Assembly (NCBI GenBank): GCA_903845115.1
Contig: CAIMWE010000093.1
Location: forward strand, 1 to 41,504
Length of the DNA stretch: 41,504 nt
Reading direction: 5' to 3'
DNA from: an uncultured Acidobacteriota bacterium
Lineage (GTDB): Bacteria > Acidobacteriota > Thermoanaerobaculia > UBA5066
In this document: positions 32,969 through 41,277 of the stretch, piece after piece
How positions within the stretch are numbered: position 1 is the stretch's first letter
Layout: each line of letters begins with the position of its first letter
Position numbers and translations under genes: made by a program
Notes under the pieces: model-generated
Database searches by the model: none
Told to the model about the DNA's origin: nothing
What the model saw: only the letters and a program-made list of their open reading frames with translations

Positions 32969-34279
32969 CTATCGCGTCTGAACGCCGGCACCGACCTGGA
33001 GCATCCCGAAGTTCCAGTTCAGCCCCCCGGCAACGGTGAGAACACTCCGGCCCTGTCCCGGGAAGTTCGACGTGTACTGGTCATTTCGCACGGTCACCGC
33101 GAGTTTCGTCGTCGGCGACAAATTGAACCCCAGCGTCCCACCGACCGACACGACGTCGTCCTGCGGCGAAAGGAGAGCCGTCCCGTTCCAGACAGCCACG
33201 GGATAGGCATTGGTTCCGACGCTGAGGCTCCCGCCCAGGATCACCCGATAACCGAGACCGAAGTTCAGCATGACACCGTTTCGCGTCTCGAAGAAGTAAG
33301 GGTTCTGGGTGTAGTAGGAATACTGAGGTCTCCTCCATCCCGACACCTGCACTTCGACCTTCCTCGCAATGAAGTACGAGACGAAATATGAATACGTCCC
33401 CGTCCTGTACTCGGGGAAGCTCCCTTGCTCGTAGGCGCCCTTCGCCTGCTGATAGCCGCCGCTCAGGTCCACGTAGAGGCGCTCCCGGTCATACCTCACG
33501 GTAGCTACCGCCCCGACCCCTTCGTCGTTCCTGGCTATCGGCTCGTTGACGAACTGTGCTCGGGACCACTGGCCCATCAAGCGCACAGAAAGCCCGGAGT
33601 CGACACGGTACCGGAGTCCCGCACGCGCTCCGTACTCCGTCCTGTCCAGGAGCTGCGATTGCGCTCCCCCGGGCTGAGCGAAACCCGAGTCGTCAAGCCG
33701 GGTCTGCACCACCCGGTACGTTCCGAAGGCAGAGAGGCGCTTCAGGAACTCCATCTCCAGCGCCGCATCCCCGGTCGACTGCTTCTGGTGCGTCCATGAG
33801 TTGGACCCGCTGTTCACCAGCTGGATCGTGTCCGCGTATCGTCCCCCGGCCCCGATCGTCACCCGGTTCAGGAGGGCCAGGACCTGACCGTCCCCGTTGA
33901 AACCCCACCCCCGCAGGTAGGTCAGGTCCCTCCACCAGTAGTAGGAAGGCTCCGCACCCGCCCGAAGCACCACCTTCTGGCCGAAGGGAACCAGAATCCT
34001 CGCTCCAGGAGCTACCGTCGCCGTGTAGTCCGCCACCTTCTCGCCAGAGTAGGTGCCCAGGACGTTGTTGTTGTAGCCGATGTCTCTCAGGTTCAGGTAG
34101 GGCATCAGCCGGACGGCTCCCAGCCGGAACCGCGCCTCCTCCCGCTCCTGCTTCACCTGGTCGGGCAGCTGGAGAGTTCGAGCCGAGACGGTGTCCCCGA
34201 AGAGCTGCGCGGTGACCGGCTGGTGGGGCGTCAGGGCGAGGATCACGATCGCGGCACGCAGACCGCCGGGTATCTTCAT
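32969..34279 (-). CDS. Outer-membrane beta-barrel protein of the polysaccharide locus
   Basis: The 436-residue product has a signal peptide (AAIVILALTPHQPVTAQ) and then alternating amphipathic strands with many aromatic residues (PSYYWWRDLTYL, YFVSYFIARKVEVQVSGWRRPQYSYYTQNPYFF). The C-terminal strands end MLQVGAGVQTR. This is the pattern of a BBP2-like porin family often found beside Wza in exopolysaccharide clusters, where it may help export or anchor the polymer. The ATG at 34279 has GGAGGT 8 nt upstream and overlaps the previous stop (ATGA). The last residue is not the aromatic typical of BAM substrates, which is a minor oddity. Confidence 0.82.
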   Translation of the reverse strand: MKIPGGLRAAIVILALTPHQPVTAQLFGDTVSARTLQLPDQVKQEREEARFRLGAVRLMPYLNLRDIGYNNNVLGTYSGEKVADYTATVAPGARILVPFGQKVVLRAGAEPSYYWWRDLTYLRGWGFNGDGQVLALLNRVTIGAGGRYADTIQLVNSGSNSWTHQKQSTGDAALEMEFLKRLSAFGTYRVVQTRLDDSGFAQPGGAQSQLLDRTEYGARAGLRYRVDSGLSVRLMGQWSRAQFVNEPIARNDEGVGAVATVRYDRERLYVDLSGGYQQAKGAYEQGSFPEYRTGTYSYFVSYFIARKVEVQVSGWRRPQYSYYTQNPYFFETRNGVMLNFGLGYRVILGGSLSVGTNAYPVAVWNGTALLSPQDDVVSVGGTLGFNLSPTTKLAVTVRNDQYTSNFPGQGRSVLTVAGGLNWNFGMLQVGAGVQTR

Positions 34280-36183
34280 CTCTTTCCACCTCCCTCGGCA
34301 CTTGTCTCCCATGACGGCACTTCAGCTCCCACCGACGTGGGGGCCGTGTCAGCATTGCCCGGAATCTCTCGAAACGAGAGTTCCATTCGCAAGAGGTTCA
34401 CCCCGAGCTCGTCGCAAAGACGCGCCGCGTCCTGCAACCGCTCGGGCCCGATGTTCCGCGAGGAGACCAGCACCGTCAGCCCCGGGTGCTTGCTGGCCAG
34501 CTCACGAACCGCTTCCAGGCCACCCACGACCTTCACGCCGTTCAGGAACGTCCCCTTCTTCGCGGGGTCGTCATCGAGAAAAGCCACTGGCCGCAGCGTG
34601 ATCAGGTCGTTGCTCCACAACTCGCGCAATGCCAGGGCACCCGCGGCCCCCGCGCCGAACATCGCCGCCGGACTGCCGCTTCTTCGGCCCCTCTCCTTCT
34701 CATGCTCCAGCACCCTGTGCGACAACCTCGTTCCCACGGAAAGGCCCGTCTTCACCAGCCCGTACAGGAGGAACTGGGAGACAGGCGCCTCTCCTCCGAT
34801 GATCACGAGGTCCACCAGCAGGCCGACGAAGGTCGCGAGCCAGATGGCAACCATCAACCGAAGAATGTCCTCCAGGCCGGACAGCTTCCACACCTCCCGA
34901 TAGAGGCCCATCCGCCAGAGCACCCCGACCGTGACAGGGAAGAGGACCGCCAGCATCTCGAGAGCCACTCCCCGGTGGGTCGTCAGCCACGGGTCGTCAT
35001 ATTTCAGCGCGAAAGAGATCCAGATCGCCGCCGTGACCAGCACCAGGTCCACGAAGACGATGAAGAAGCTGTTCTTCAGCACCGGCGCCTCGTACACGCT
35101 CAGCGCGCTTCCCTTGCGGAGCAGGGCGAATTCGTCGTATCCGAGCCTCCAGACTCCGATCAGACCTGCCGCGAGCACGGCCACGAGAAGAAGCCCCGTC
35201 TGCTTCGCCGAGAGGAAGATCGAGATCAGTCCCACCGCCGCCACCACCAGCCCCGCCCCGTAGAGCGTCAGCACGGCGTGGCGCTGGTCGAGGCCCTTCT
35301 CGAGGAGCCGGTGATGGAAATGGCCCCGGTCCGCGCCCATCACCCGGACACCCGTCCCCTCCGCCTTCCGCACCATTCTCCGTGCCATCGAGACCAGCGT
35401 CTCCGCGAGCGGCATCCCGAGGATCACGACCGGGACGAGTACGGCGAAGCCGGCGGAGATCTTCCCTGCTCCCCTCAGGGCCAGGGCGCCAAGGACGAAG
35501 CCCAGGGAGGCCGAGCCCGTGTCCCCGAGGAAGACCCTCGCCGGATGCACGTTCCACGGAAGGAAACCCACGACCGCCCCTGCCAGCAGAATCGTCCCGG
35601 CGGCCAGGTCCCGTTGCCCCAGGGCGACGAACACGGCGGCCAGGCTCCCCGAGGAGATCAGGGCGAGCCCCGCCGCAAGACCGTCCAGTCCGTCCACGAT
35701 GTTGAACGCGTTCGTCAGGCCGGCTAGCCAGAGAACGGAGATGATGGGCGCCGCCGGTCCCAGAGAGATCTCCACTCCGCAAACGTGCACCTGCGGCGAG
35801 AGGACCAGTCCCCCGAAGACGGCGAGGCTCGCTCCGGCGAGATGGGCCAGCAGCTTCGGGACGGCCCTCAGGCGGCGAATGTCGTCCCACACCGACACGA
35901 AGAGGATCGGCAGGAGCCCAAAGCCCAGCGGCGCCCACAGGTCCTCCAGGTCGACCGGGTAGGGCACCAAGCTCCTTGCGACTCCGCTCCGCCACAATCC
36001 GGCAACCACGACCGACGCCGAGATCACCGCGAGGCCCCCCAATCGAGGGACTGGCTGCTCGTGCACCTTCCGAGGACCGGGCATGTCGACTGCGCCCACG
36101 AGAAAAGCCAATCGTCGGGCCAGGGGCGTCAACGCCGCGGCCAGAAAACCCGCGCTCAGCCCAGGGAGCAGGAGCGCCAGCAT
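34276..36183 (-). CDS. Fusion of WecA/MraY-like phosphoglycosyl transferase and CapD-N-like Rossmann domain
   Basis: The N-terminal half (about 1-330) of this 635-residue protein is a polytopic WecA/TagO enzyme that moves a sugar phosphate onto a polyprenyl phosphate. Its signatures are MPGPRKVHEQPVPRLGG, NAFNIVDGLDGLAAG, FLGDTGSASLG and the RGHFHHRL loop. The C-terminal half (about 345-635) has four more membrane spans, as in CapD/PglF, and a Rossmann-like CoA-binding_3 domain (AAMFGAGAAGALALREL, VAFLDDDPAKKG, VLVSSRNIG). It stops there: the SDR dehydratase domain of CapD is absent. The C-terminal part may therefore be a sensor or scaffold. The ATG at 36183 was taken; a TTG at 36192 is also possible. 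Confidence 0.87.
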   Translation of the reverse strand: MLALLLPGLSAGFLAAALTPLARRLAFLVGAVDMPGPRKVHEQPVPRLGGLAVISASVVVAGLWRSGVARSLVPYPVDLEDLWAPLGFGLLPILFVSVWDDIRRLRAVPKLLAHLAGASLAVFGGLVLSPQVHVCGVEISLGPAAPIISVLWLAGLTNAFNIVDGLDGLAAGLALISSGSLAAVFVALGQRDLAAGTILLAGAVVGFLPWNVHPARVFLGDTGSASLGFVLGALALRGAGKISAGFAVLVPVVILGMPLAETLVSMARRMVRKAEGTGVRVMGADRGHFHHRLLEKGLDQRHAVLTLYGAGLVVAAVGLISIFLSAKQTGLLLVAVLAAGLIGVWRLGYDEFALLRKGSALSVYEAPVLKNSFFIVFVDLVLVTAAIWISFALKYDDPWLTTHRGVALEMLAVLFPVTVGVLWRMGLYREVWKLSGLEDILRLMVAIWLATFVGLLVDLVIIGGEAPVSQFLLYGLVKTGLSVGTRLSHRVLEHEKERGRRSGSPAAMFGAGAAGALALRELWSNDLITLRPVAFLDDDPAKKGTFLNGVKVVGGLEAVRELASKHPGLTVLVSSRNIGPERLQDAARLCDELGVNLLRMELSFREIPGNADTAPTSVGAEVPSWETSAEGGGKR

Positions 36184-36196
36184 CGTGCTCAAGGTT

Positions 36197-37417
36197 TCAC
36201 TTCGCTCCGAGTCCCGTCAGCGCCGTCAGCATCGCAACCAACTTCGCCGTCTGCCCCTCTTTCGTGAAGTTTGCCTCGAAGACGACGCGGGCACGACGAC
36301 CCTCTTCCACCCGACGGTCCGGATCACTCCCGTAGCGCCGAAGCGTCTCGGACAGCCCCGTCGCATCTCCATTCGCAAGGCACGTCCCGCAACCAGACCG
36401 GGAAACGACCTCGTACGCCTCGCCTTCCGCCGGACCGACGTAGACCACGGGACGGCCCGCCGCGAGAATGCCGTAGAGCTTGCTCGGCACCAGCAACCCA
36501 GGCATTCCGGGTCTGAGCGTCACCACGTGAAGGTCTCCGGCCACCAGCAGATCTCCCAGGTCCTCGCGCTGAACCGCTGCATGAAATTCCACGTTGGAGA
36601 GTCTCCGCCTCGCGGCGCCCTCCTCCACTTCGACCCGCCTCGGTCCGCCACCCACGAAGGCGAACCGCGCCTCTGACCCCAGTTGTTCGGCCGCATCCAG
36701 CAGCGTCTCGAACTCGTGGGCCATTCCCATGTTACCCGAGTAGACGACCGAAAGCCGCCGATCCCACCCTCGTGCACGCCGCCAGGAGCTGGAATCGGCC
36801 GGCATCGGTCGAATGGCGTGCCCGTCCCCCCAGTTGTGGACGGCGACCACGTTGCCCCCTCCCAGGTCGCGAAGGCGTCCTGCCATCGTGTCGCCCAGCG
36901 CAATCACCAGGTCCGCCTCCCGGAGAGTCCAGCGGGAAAGCGCCCCGAAGGCCCGGCCCGCCAGTCCGGCCGGCCGGATCACCCCCAGGGCGAAGGCGAG
37001 GTCCGGGTATACATCCATCGCCCAGTAAGCGCTTCGACAACCGCGAAACCGAGCCGCCAGGACGGCCATCGCTCCCAGAATCGGCGGCGTCGACATCCCG
37101 ACGATCGCATCCGGTCTAGGACCGGAAAGGAGCCGCCACAGCGCTCCCGTCAGGAAGGTCGCGTAGTCCGCCACCCGCCCGAGGCTGTGGGACCGTCCGA
37201 AGCCCGTGGCAGCGGAGCGGGAGTACCTGATTCCATCTATGACTTCTTCGCCTGAATACCGGCGCGAGGGGTTGGAATACGAACGACCCGAGCAAACGAC
37301 CAGACACTCTGCCCCAGCTTCTCGGCACGCTCCCACCAGGTCCGCCAGCAGCTGCGCCGTCGCCGCCTCGTCCGGGAAAGCGTACTGGTTGACGAAGGCG
37401 AACCGGATAGCTCTCAA
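36197..37417 (-). CDS. Glycosyltransferase family 4 (WbuB-like)
   Basis: This 406-residue GT-B fold enzyme would add a sugar to the lipid-linked repeat unit. The N-terminal acceptor domain shows FVNQYAFPDEAATAQLLADL and SMSTPPILGAMAVLAARFRG with YWAMDVYPDLAFALG. The C-terminal donor domain shows VVYSGNMGMAHEFETLLDAA and FVGGGPRR, then the nucleotide-binding segment LVPSKLYGILAAGRPVVYVGPAEGEAYEVV with its conserved Glu. The TTG at 37417 has GAAGG a few nt upstream and follows the acyl-carrier gene by 7 bp. GC3 is a little lower than in the central genes of the window. The donor sugar cannot be read from the sequence. Confidence 0.88.
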   Translation of the reverse strand: MRAIRFAFVNQYAFPDEAATAQLLADLVGACREAGAECLVVCSGRSYSNPSRRYSGEEVIDGIRYSRSAATGFGRSHSLGRVADYATFLTGALWRLLSGPRPDAIVGMSTPPILGAMAVLAARFRGCRSAYWAMDVYPDLAFALGVIRPAGLAGRAFGALSRWTLREADLVIALGDTMAGRLRDLGGGNVVAVHNWGDGHAIRPMPADSSSWRRARGWDRRLSVVYSGNMGMAHEFETLLDAAEQLGSEARFAFVGGGPRRVEVEEGAARRRLSNVEFHAAVQREDLGDLLVAGDLHVVTLRPGMPGLLVPSKLYGILAAGRPVVYVGPAEGEAYEVVSRSGCGTCLANGDATGLSETLRRYGSDPDRRVEEGRRARVVFEANFTKEGQTAKLVAMLTALTGLGAK

Positions 37418-37424
37418 CCTGCCT

Positions 37425-37637
37425 TCATTTCGTGGCGGGTTTCCTGTCGACGAGGGACAGGGCCTCCCCGATGTCCTTCAGCAGCATCACCTCGAGGCTC
37501 TTCAGGTGGATGCCGAACTCCCGCCCGACTGCCGCCATGATCTTCAGGTGTCGAAACGAATCCCATCCTGGGATCTCCCGTGTCCGCATTTCATCTTCCA
37601 GTTTCGCGTCCGCGAGCCACAGATCGGTCGGGATCAC
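37425..37637 (-). CDS. Acyl carrier protein-like domain
   Basis: The 70-residue product contains the phosphopantetheine attachment signature in REIPGWDSFRHL (S27) followed by MAAVGREFGIHLKSLEVMLLKDIGEAL, the normal ACP helix pattern. The annotated start is a GTG at 37637. The first ACP helix looks short, and the frame stays open upstream to a TAA at 37683-37685, where GGAGAG precedes a CTG at 37670; the real start may be that rare codon. It lies between the carbamoyltransferase and GT4 genes, so it may carry an acyl or aminoacyl group used to decorate the polymer. No dedicated acyl-ligase is seen nearby. Confidence 0.75.
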   Translation of the reverse strand: MIPTDLWLADAKLEDEMRTREIPGWDSFRHLKIMAAVGREFGIHLKSLEVMLLKDIGEALSLVDRKPATK

Positions 37638-37737
37638 GTTCGCCAGGAGCGACCCAGACGCGACGACCAGCTCTCCTACCGCTTACTTTCTCAAGATGCT
37701 TCCGCCGCCATCCTCCACCCGCACGGTGGCATCCAGG

Positions 37738-39519
37738 TCAGGCTGCACCTGGCCTCGAGACCACCCAGTCTCCCATCACAAGGCGATGCATCTTGGTCCG
37801 AAGGAAGCAGGCCAACGCCTCTTCGGGAGTGTTCACGATCGGCTCGTTCTCATTGAACGAAGTGTTCAATACGACCGGAACGCCCGTGATTCCCTCGAAA
37901 GCCTTGATCAGCGACCAGTAGCGCGGGTTCTGCGCCTTCGACACCGTCTGAAGCCGACCCGTGCCGTCTACGTGGGTGACGGCCGGGATCACCGACCTCT
38001 TCTCCGGCCTGATGGGGTAGACCTTGATCATGAAGGGGTCGGGATAGCTCTCCTCGAAATACTCCCCTGTCGCTTCCTCGAGGATCGACGGAGCGAAAGG
38101 CCGGAACGGCTCCCGACGTTTGATCCGGGCGTTCAGGACTTCCTTCATCTCCGCCCGACGTGGGTCCACCACGATCGACCGGTTCCCCAGCGCCCTCGGC
38201 CCCCACTCGCTCCGCCCCTGGTACCAGCCGACGATCTCTCCCTCGGAGATGGCTCTCGCCGTCTCGGCGCAAAGGGACGCCTCGTCCACGTGACGTGCCA
38301 CGTGGAATTCCCCCATTCGCTGCCCCCAAGGCCCAGGGTCCACGGGAAGGTCTGGCAGCGCGCTCCGCAAAGCCTCCACGACGCGGGTCTCCGGGAACTC
38401 CGGCCCCCAGTAGGAATGCCGCATGACGAATTCCCGGGGCTTTCCCATGAGCTGATGCCAAACGTATTGGGCCGCCCCGAGCGACGTCCCCGCGTCCCCG
38501 GCCGCCGACTGGATAAAGACGTCGGTGAAGGGCGTATCACGGAATACCTTGCCGTTAGCGACGGAATTCATTGCGCAGCCACCTGCCAGGCAGAGCGCCT
38601 TCAGCCCAGTCCGGCGATGAAGCCAGCGGAGCCTGTGTATGAAGGCTTCCTCGTACATAGCCTGAAGCGACGAGGCGATATCGTGGTGCCGCTCGTTCAG
38701 CTCGGATCCTGCTTCGCGCGCCGGCCCCAGAAGCTCCACGAGCTTCGGAGAAAAGAGCGTTCCGATGAACGGCTCTCCACCTTCCCAGGACATCGTCACA
38801 CCTTCCGTCGCGTGGAGGAAATATTCCATGTCCGTCTCGAAGCTCCCGTCTTCAGTTAGATGAACGACGTTTCGAAGCTCCGCCAGGTACCGCGGTCTTC
38901 CATACGAGGCAAGCCCCATCACCTTGTACTCGTCCCCGTACTTCGGGAATCCGAGGTGCTGCGTCACTGCCGTGTAGAAAATGCCGAGGGAGTGGGGGAA
39001 GGCCACCGTATCGAGAACATCCAGCTTTCCTCCCCGACCAACGGCTGACATTGACGAGAGGAAATCTCCAAAACCGTCGATTGTCAGGCAGGCCGCCTCC
39101 TCAAATGGCGAGCAAAAGAAGGCTGACGCAAGGTGCGCCAGATGGTGCTCCACCGAGTAGACCTGCCCTTTCAGCCGCCCCGCACCCACGGCCTCCAACT
39201 GCCCCTCGATGCTGGCCACCTTCAGTTGGTTCGCTAGCCGCGAACGGATCGCCTCCAGAGACGGCCGCCGCCGGAAGGCGAAGAGGACCTTTTCCATCAG
39301 ATGCGCGGAGGGATCCCGGGACACGGCCACCGCACTGACGTCGCCCAAGGACACGCCTCCTGAACGCAACACTTCGGCCACCGCGGCAGACGGGAATCCC
39401 GCCCAGTGCTTCACGCGGTTCAGCCTCTCCTCCTCGACCCCGGCACTGAAGTGCCCGCCTCGCAGGAGCGCCGCCGCCGAGTCCCCGTGGAAGGCGTTAA
39501 TCCCCAGAATGAGGTTCAC
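37738..39519 (-). CDS. NodU/CmcH-family carbamoyltransferase
   Basis: This 593-residue enzyme transfers a carbamoyl group from carbamoyl phosphate, via carbamoyl-adenylate, to a hydroxyl. The N-terminal Kae1-like ATPase fold shows LGINAFHGDSAAALL, YSVEHHLAHLASAFFCSPF, TIDGFGD and CLAGGCAMNSVANG. The C-terminal YrdC-like half shows GWYQGRSEWGPRALGNRSI, FRPFAPSIL and VVLNTSFNENEPIV with the final LVMGDWVV. Length is normal. The GTG at 39519 has AAAGGAGG about 4 nt upstream. In this locus the target is probably a sugar hydroxyl of the polymer unit, as in Nod factor carbamoylation. Confidence 0.92.
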   Translation of the reverse strand: MNLILGINAFHGDSAAALLRGGHFSAGVEEERLNRVKHWAGFPSAAVAEVLRSGGVSLGDVSAVAVSRDPSAHLMEKVLFAFRRRPSLEAIRSRLANQLKVASIEGQLEAVGAGRLKGQVYSVEHHLAHLASAFFCSPFEEAACLTIDGFGDFLSSMSAVGRGGKLDVLDTVAFPHSLGIFYTAVTQHLGFPKYGDEYKVMGLASYGRPRYLAELRNVVHLTEDGSFETDMEYFLHATEGVTMSWEGGEPFIGTLFSPKLVELLGPAREAGSELNERHHDIASSLQAMYEEAFIHRLRWLHRRTGLKALCLAGGCAMNSVANGKVFRDTPFTDVFIQSAAGDAGTSLGAAQYVWHQLMGKPREFVMRHSYWGPEFPETRVVEALRSALPDLPVDPGPWGQRMGEFHVARHVDEASLCAETARAISEGEIVGWYQGRSEWGPRALGNRSIVVDPRRAEMKEVLNARIKRREPFRPFAPSILEEATGEYFEESYPDPFMIKVYPIRPEKRSVIPAVTHVDGTGRLQTVSKAQNPRYWSLIKAFEGITGVPVVLNTSFNENEPIVNTPEEALACFLRTKMHRLVMGDWVVSRPGAA

Positions 39520-39698
39520 GATTCCTCCTTTATTCCAGCTTCCCCCGACCCGAGCCCCCGAAGGGCGCTGCGAACCTTCTCGAGACTCACGAGAAGGTCA
39601 TCCTGGGAGACGTGCGGCCTGTGGCCGTACGCCAGGCCATAGTCGAACTCCGAGTCGGCAAATTCAAGAGTAGCTTCCGCTGGCCGCCCTAGACGCAC
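39516..39698 (-). CDS. Small hypothetical protein ahead of the carbamoyltransferase
   Basis: The 60-residue frame (GTG at 39698) ends in an overlap with the carbamoyltransferase start (GTGA). This fits the coupling seen throughout the operon. The product is acidic to neutral, has no membrane segment, and contains EFDYGLAYGHRPHVSQDDLLVSLEKVRSAL, which looks like a protein-like helix. I do not recognise a family. It could also be the remnant of a larger gene. Confidence 0.4.
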   Translation of the reverse strand: MRLGRPAEATLEFADSEFDYGLAYGHRPHVSQDDLLVSLEKVRSALRGLGSGEAGIKEES

Positions 39699-39721
39699 TC
39701 TTCCAGCCTCACAGGGCGGCC

Positions 39722-40984
39722 CTACGTGACCTTCGCCGCATGGGCCTTCCTCGTGAGCATCGTTCGCCCAAGGGCCAGAAGGCCGGCGGCCGAGACCAAG
39801 ACGACGACTACGTCTCCGATGAGGAAGAGAAGGTCGGTATCCACGGCCGGAAATCGGCTTCGAAGCGCCGGCAGCCTGAACATGATCGGTACGTCAATTC
39901 CCGCCAGGAACCACCAGCCGCAGAAGAGAGCTGACGCGACCTTCGAGCTCCTTGCCTCGACCGCGGCCAACGCCATCGCTGGCGCCGCGGCGGCAAACGC
40001 CGCGGGAGTGGAGTACGGGGCGAGAAATTGAAACGAACCTGCGGTCATGACGACCGGAAAGGTCACGTCCTGCGGGCCGGCCGCACGGTCTCGGGCGCGG
40101 TGAACTAGCCAGAGGCCGATGACCGTGAGGGCCAGCCCCGTCAGGCCAAGGGACACTGCTGGGGGGGCATCGACGACCCCGAACTTCTCCAGAAGGAACC
40201 AGGGATTCCCCGGCATTCGAAGTTGACTGAAATCGTCGAACGTCCCGTCCGCTTTCTCGAACCTCAGGTTCGCAGCGCTGAGGCCACAGGCGTGCAGGGC
40301 CAGGAAACCTCCAGCGGGAATCGAGATGGCCCAGATCCTCTCGGCCAAGGAGCAGTACAGAAGGGCCGGGGCGATGAACACGCATGCGGTCGGCTTCAGT
40401 AACAGGAGGGAGAGCCCTACCGTTAGTGCAACGGCCCGCCCGTTCCCAGGCGATAGCGTCAGGGCTACGACGACGGCGACGGAAAGGAAGATAAGGGACT
40501 CGTCCTGCCCGTCGAACCAGAAGGCTGATATCAGAAGCGGGTTGAGCAGCAGGACGAAGCTCGCCAGCCGGCCTCGCTCCTCACCAAGTCGAGCCGAGGC
40601 CGCTTTGATGAACAGGAGAGATGCGGCGAACTCGACCAACTGGGCGGCGACCACGATTCCTCGACCGTCGCCCGTGAGCCAAACGGCCGCCGCGATCATT
40701 GCGTTGAAAAGAAGACCGTAGGGAGATCCAAAATCGCGGCCGGGGATCCGGCCTTCGAGGATCCACCGCGCGTGAATTTCGAACCCCTGGACGTCACCGG
40801 TCAACGGGAAGCCGAAGAACCCATAGGCAACGACCAGGACCGTCCAGCGAAAGCCGAAGATGGCCGTCAGCTGAGCTCGAATCGCGGGTACTGGCAAGCG
40901 TCCAGCGAGCGCCAGCCAGGAAAGGAGTGACCCGAGCGCCATCAGCCCCAACTTTGCGACGAGGACTGTCAGCCCGGCCACCAT
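39722..40984 (-). CDS. Polytopic GT-C-like membrane glycosyltransferase
   Basis: The 420-residue product has about ten hydrophobic spans. An early periplasmic loop holds the pattern GDVQGFEIHARWILEGRIPGRDFGSPYGLLFN, typical of GT-C (DUF2029/mannosyltransferase-like) enzymes that use polyprenyl-linked sugars. FWFDGQDESLIFL resembles the second acidic loop. It starts the well-defined part of the leftward polysaccharide operon and would add a sugar on the periplasmic face. The start is uncertain: ATG 40984 was chosen because the upstream frame at 40969-41277 looks coding up to its stop, but GTG 41002 is also in frame. No good ribosome binding site is seen for either. Confidence 0.75.
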   Translation of the reverse strand: MVAGLTVLVAKLGLMALGSLLSWLALAGRLPVPAIRAQLTAIFGFRWTVLVVAYGFFGFPLTGDVQGFEIHARWILEGRIPGRDFGSPYGLLFNAMIAAAVWLTGDGRGIVVAAQLVEFAASLLFIKAASARLGEERGRLASFVLLLNPLLISAFWFDGQDESLIFLSVAVVVALTLSPGNGRAVALTVGLSLLLLKPTACVFIAPALLYCSLAERIWAISIPAGGFLALHACGLSAANLRFEKADGTFDDFSQLRMPGNPWFLLEKFGVVDAPPAVSLGLTGLALTVIGLWLVHRARDRAAGPQDVTFPVVMTAGSFQFLAPYSTPAAFAAAAPAMALAAVEARSSKVASALFCGWWFLAGIDVPIMFRLPALRSRFPAVDTDLLFLIGDVVVVLVSAAGLLALGRTMLTRKAHAAKVT

Positions 40985-41277
40985 GTCCTGAAGAGATGCC
41001 ACGAGGCCGGATAGGGCTTCGCGAAGGAGCCGTCGGTCCGCAGCATCGTGACGAAGGTCGAGTGCGAAACGTTTCGGCCGAAGTCGAGGAACCCGCCGCG
41101 GCGTATCTGACGGACCGTGAAACAGGCCGAAGCCAGGGCCGCCAGGACTTGATCCTCAACCTGCGATCGTAGCGGGCGCATCCCACGAAGATCTCGCTCG
41201 ACCCTGCGCCCTCGACGGCGACCTTGCTCTTCCTTGCGGACTACAGGAAGGGCCCGCGGTCCTGCGATGATGCGCAT
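40969..41277 (-). CDS. Hypothetical protein, possibly the 3' remnant of a larger gene
   Basis: The 102-residue frame from ATG 41277 has a weak Arg-rich first third. The C-terminal 65 residues have strong GC3 bias and ordinary protein composition (QVEDQVLAALASACFTVRQI and STFVTMLRTDGSFAKPY). This is unlike the Ser/Arg-rich shadows in the other frames. The stop overlaps the GT-C gene start. An inner ATG at 41181 gives 70 residues. No family is recognised. Confidence 0.4.
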   Translation of the reverse strand: MRIIAGPRALPVVRKEEQGRRRGRRVERDLRGMRPLRSQVEDQVLAALASACFTVRQIRRGGFLDFGRNVSHSTFVTMLRTDGSFAKPYPASWHLFRTWWPG

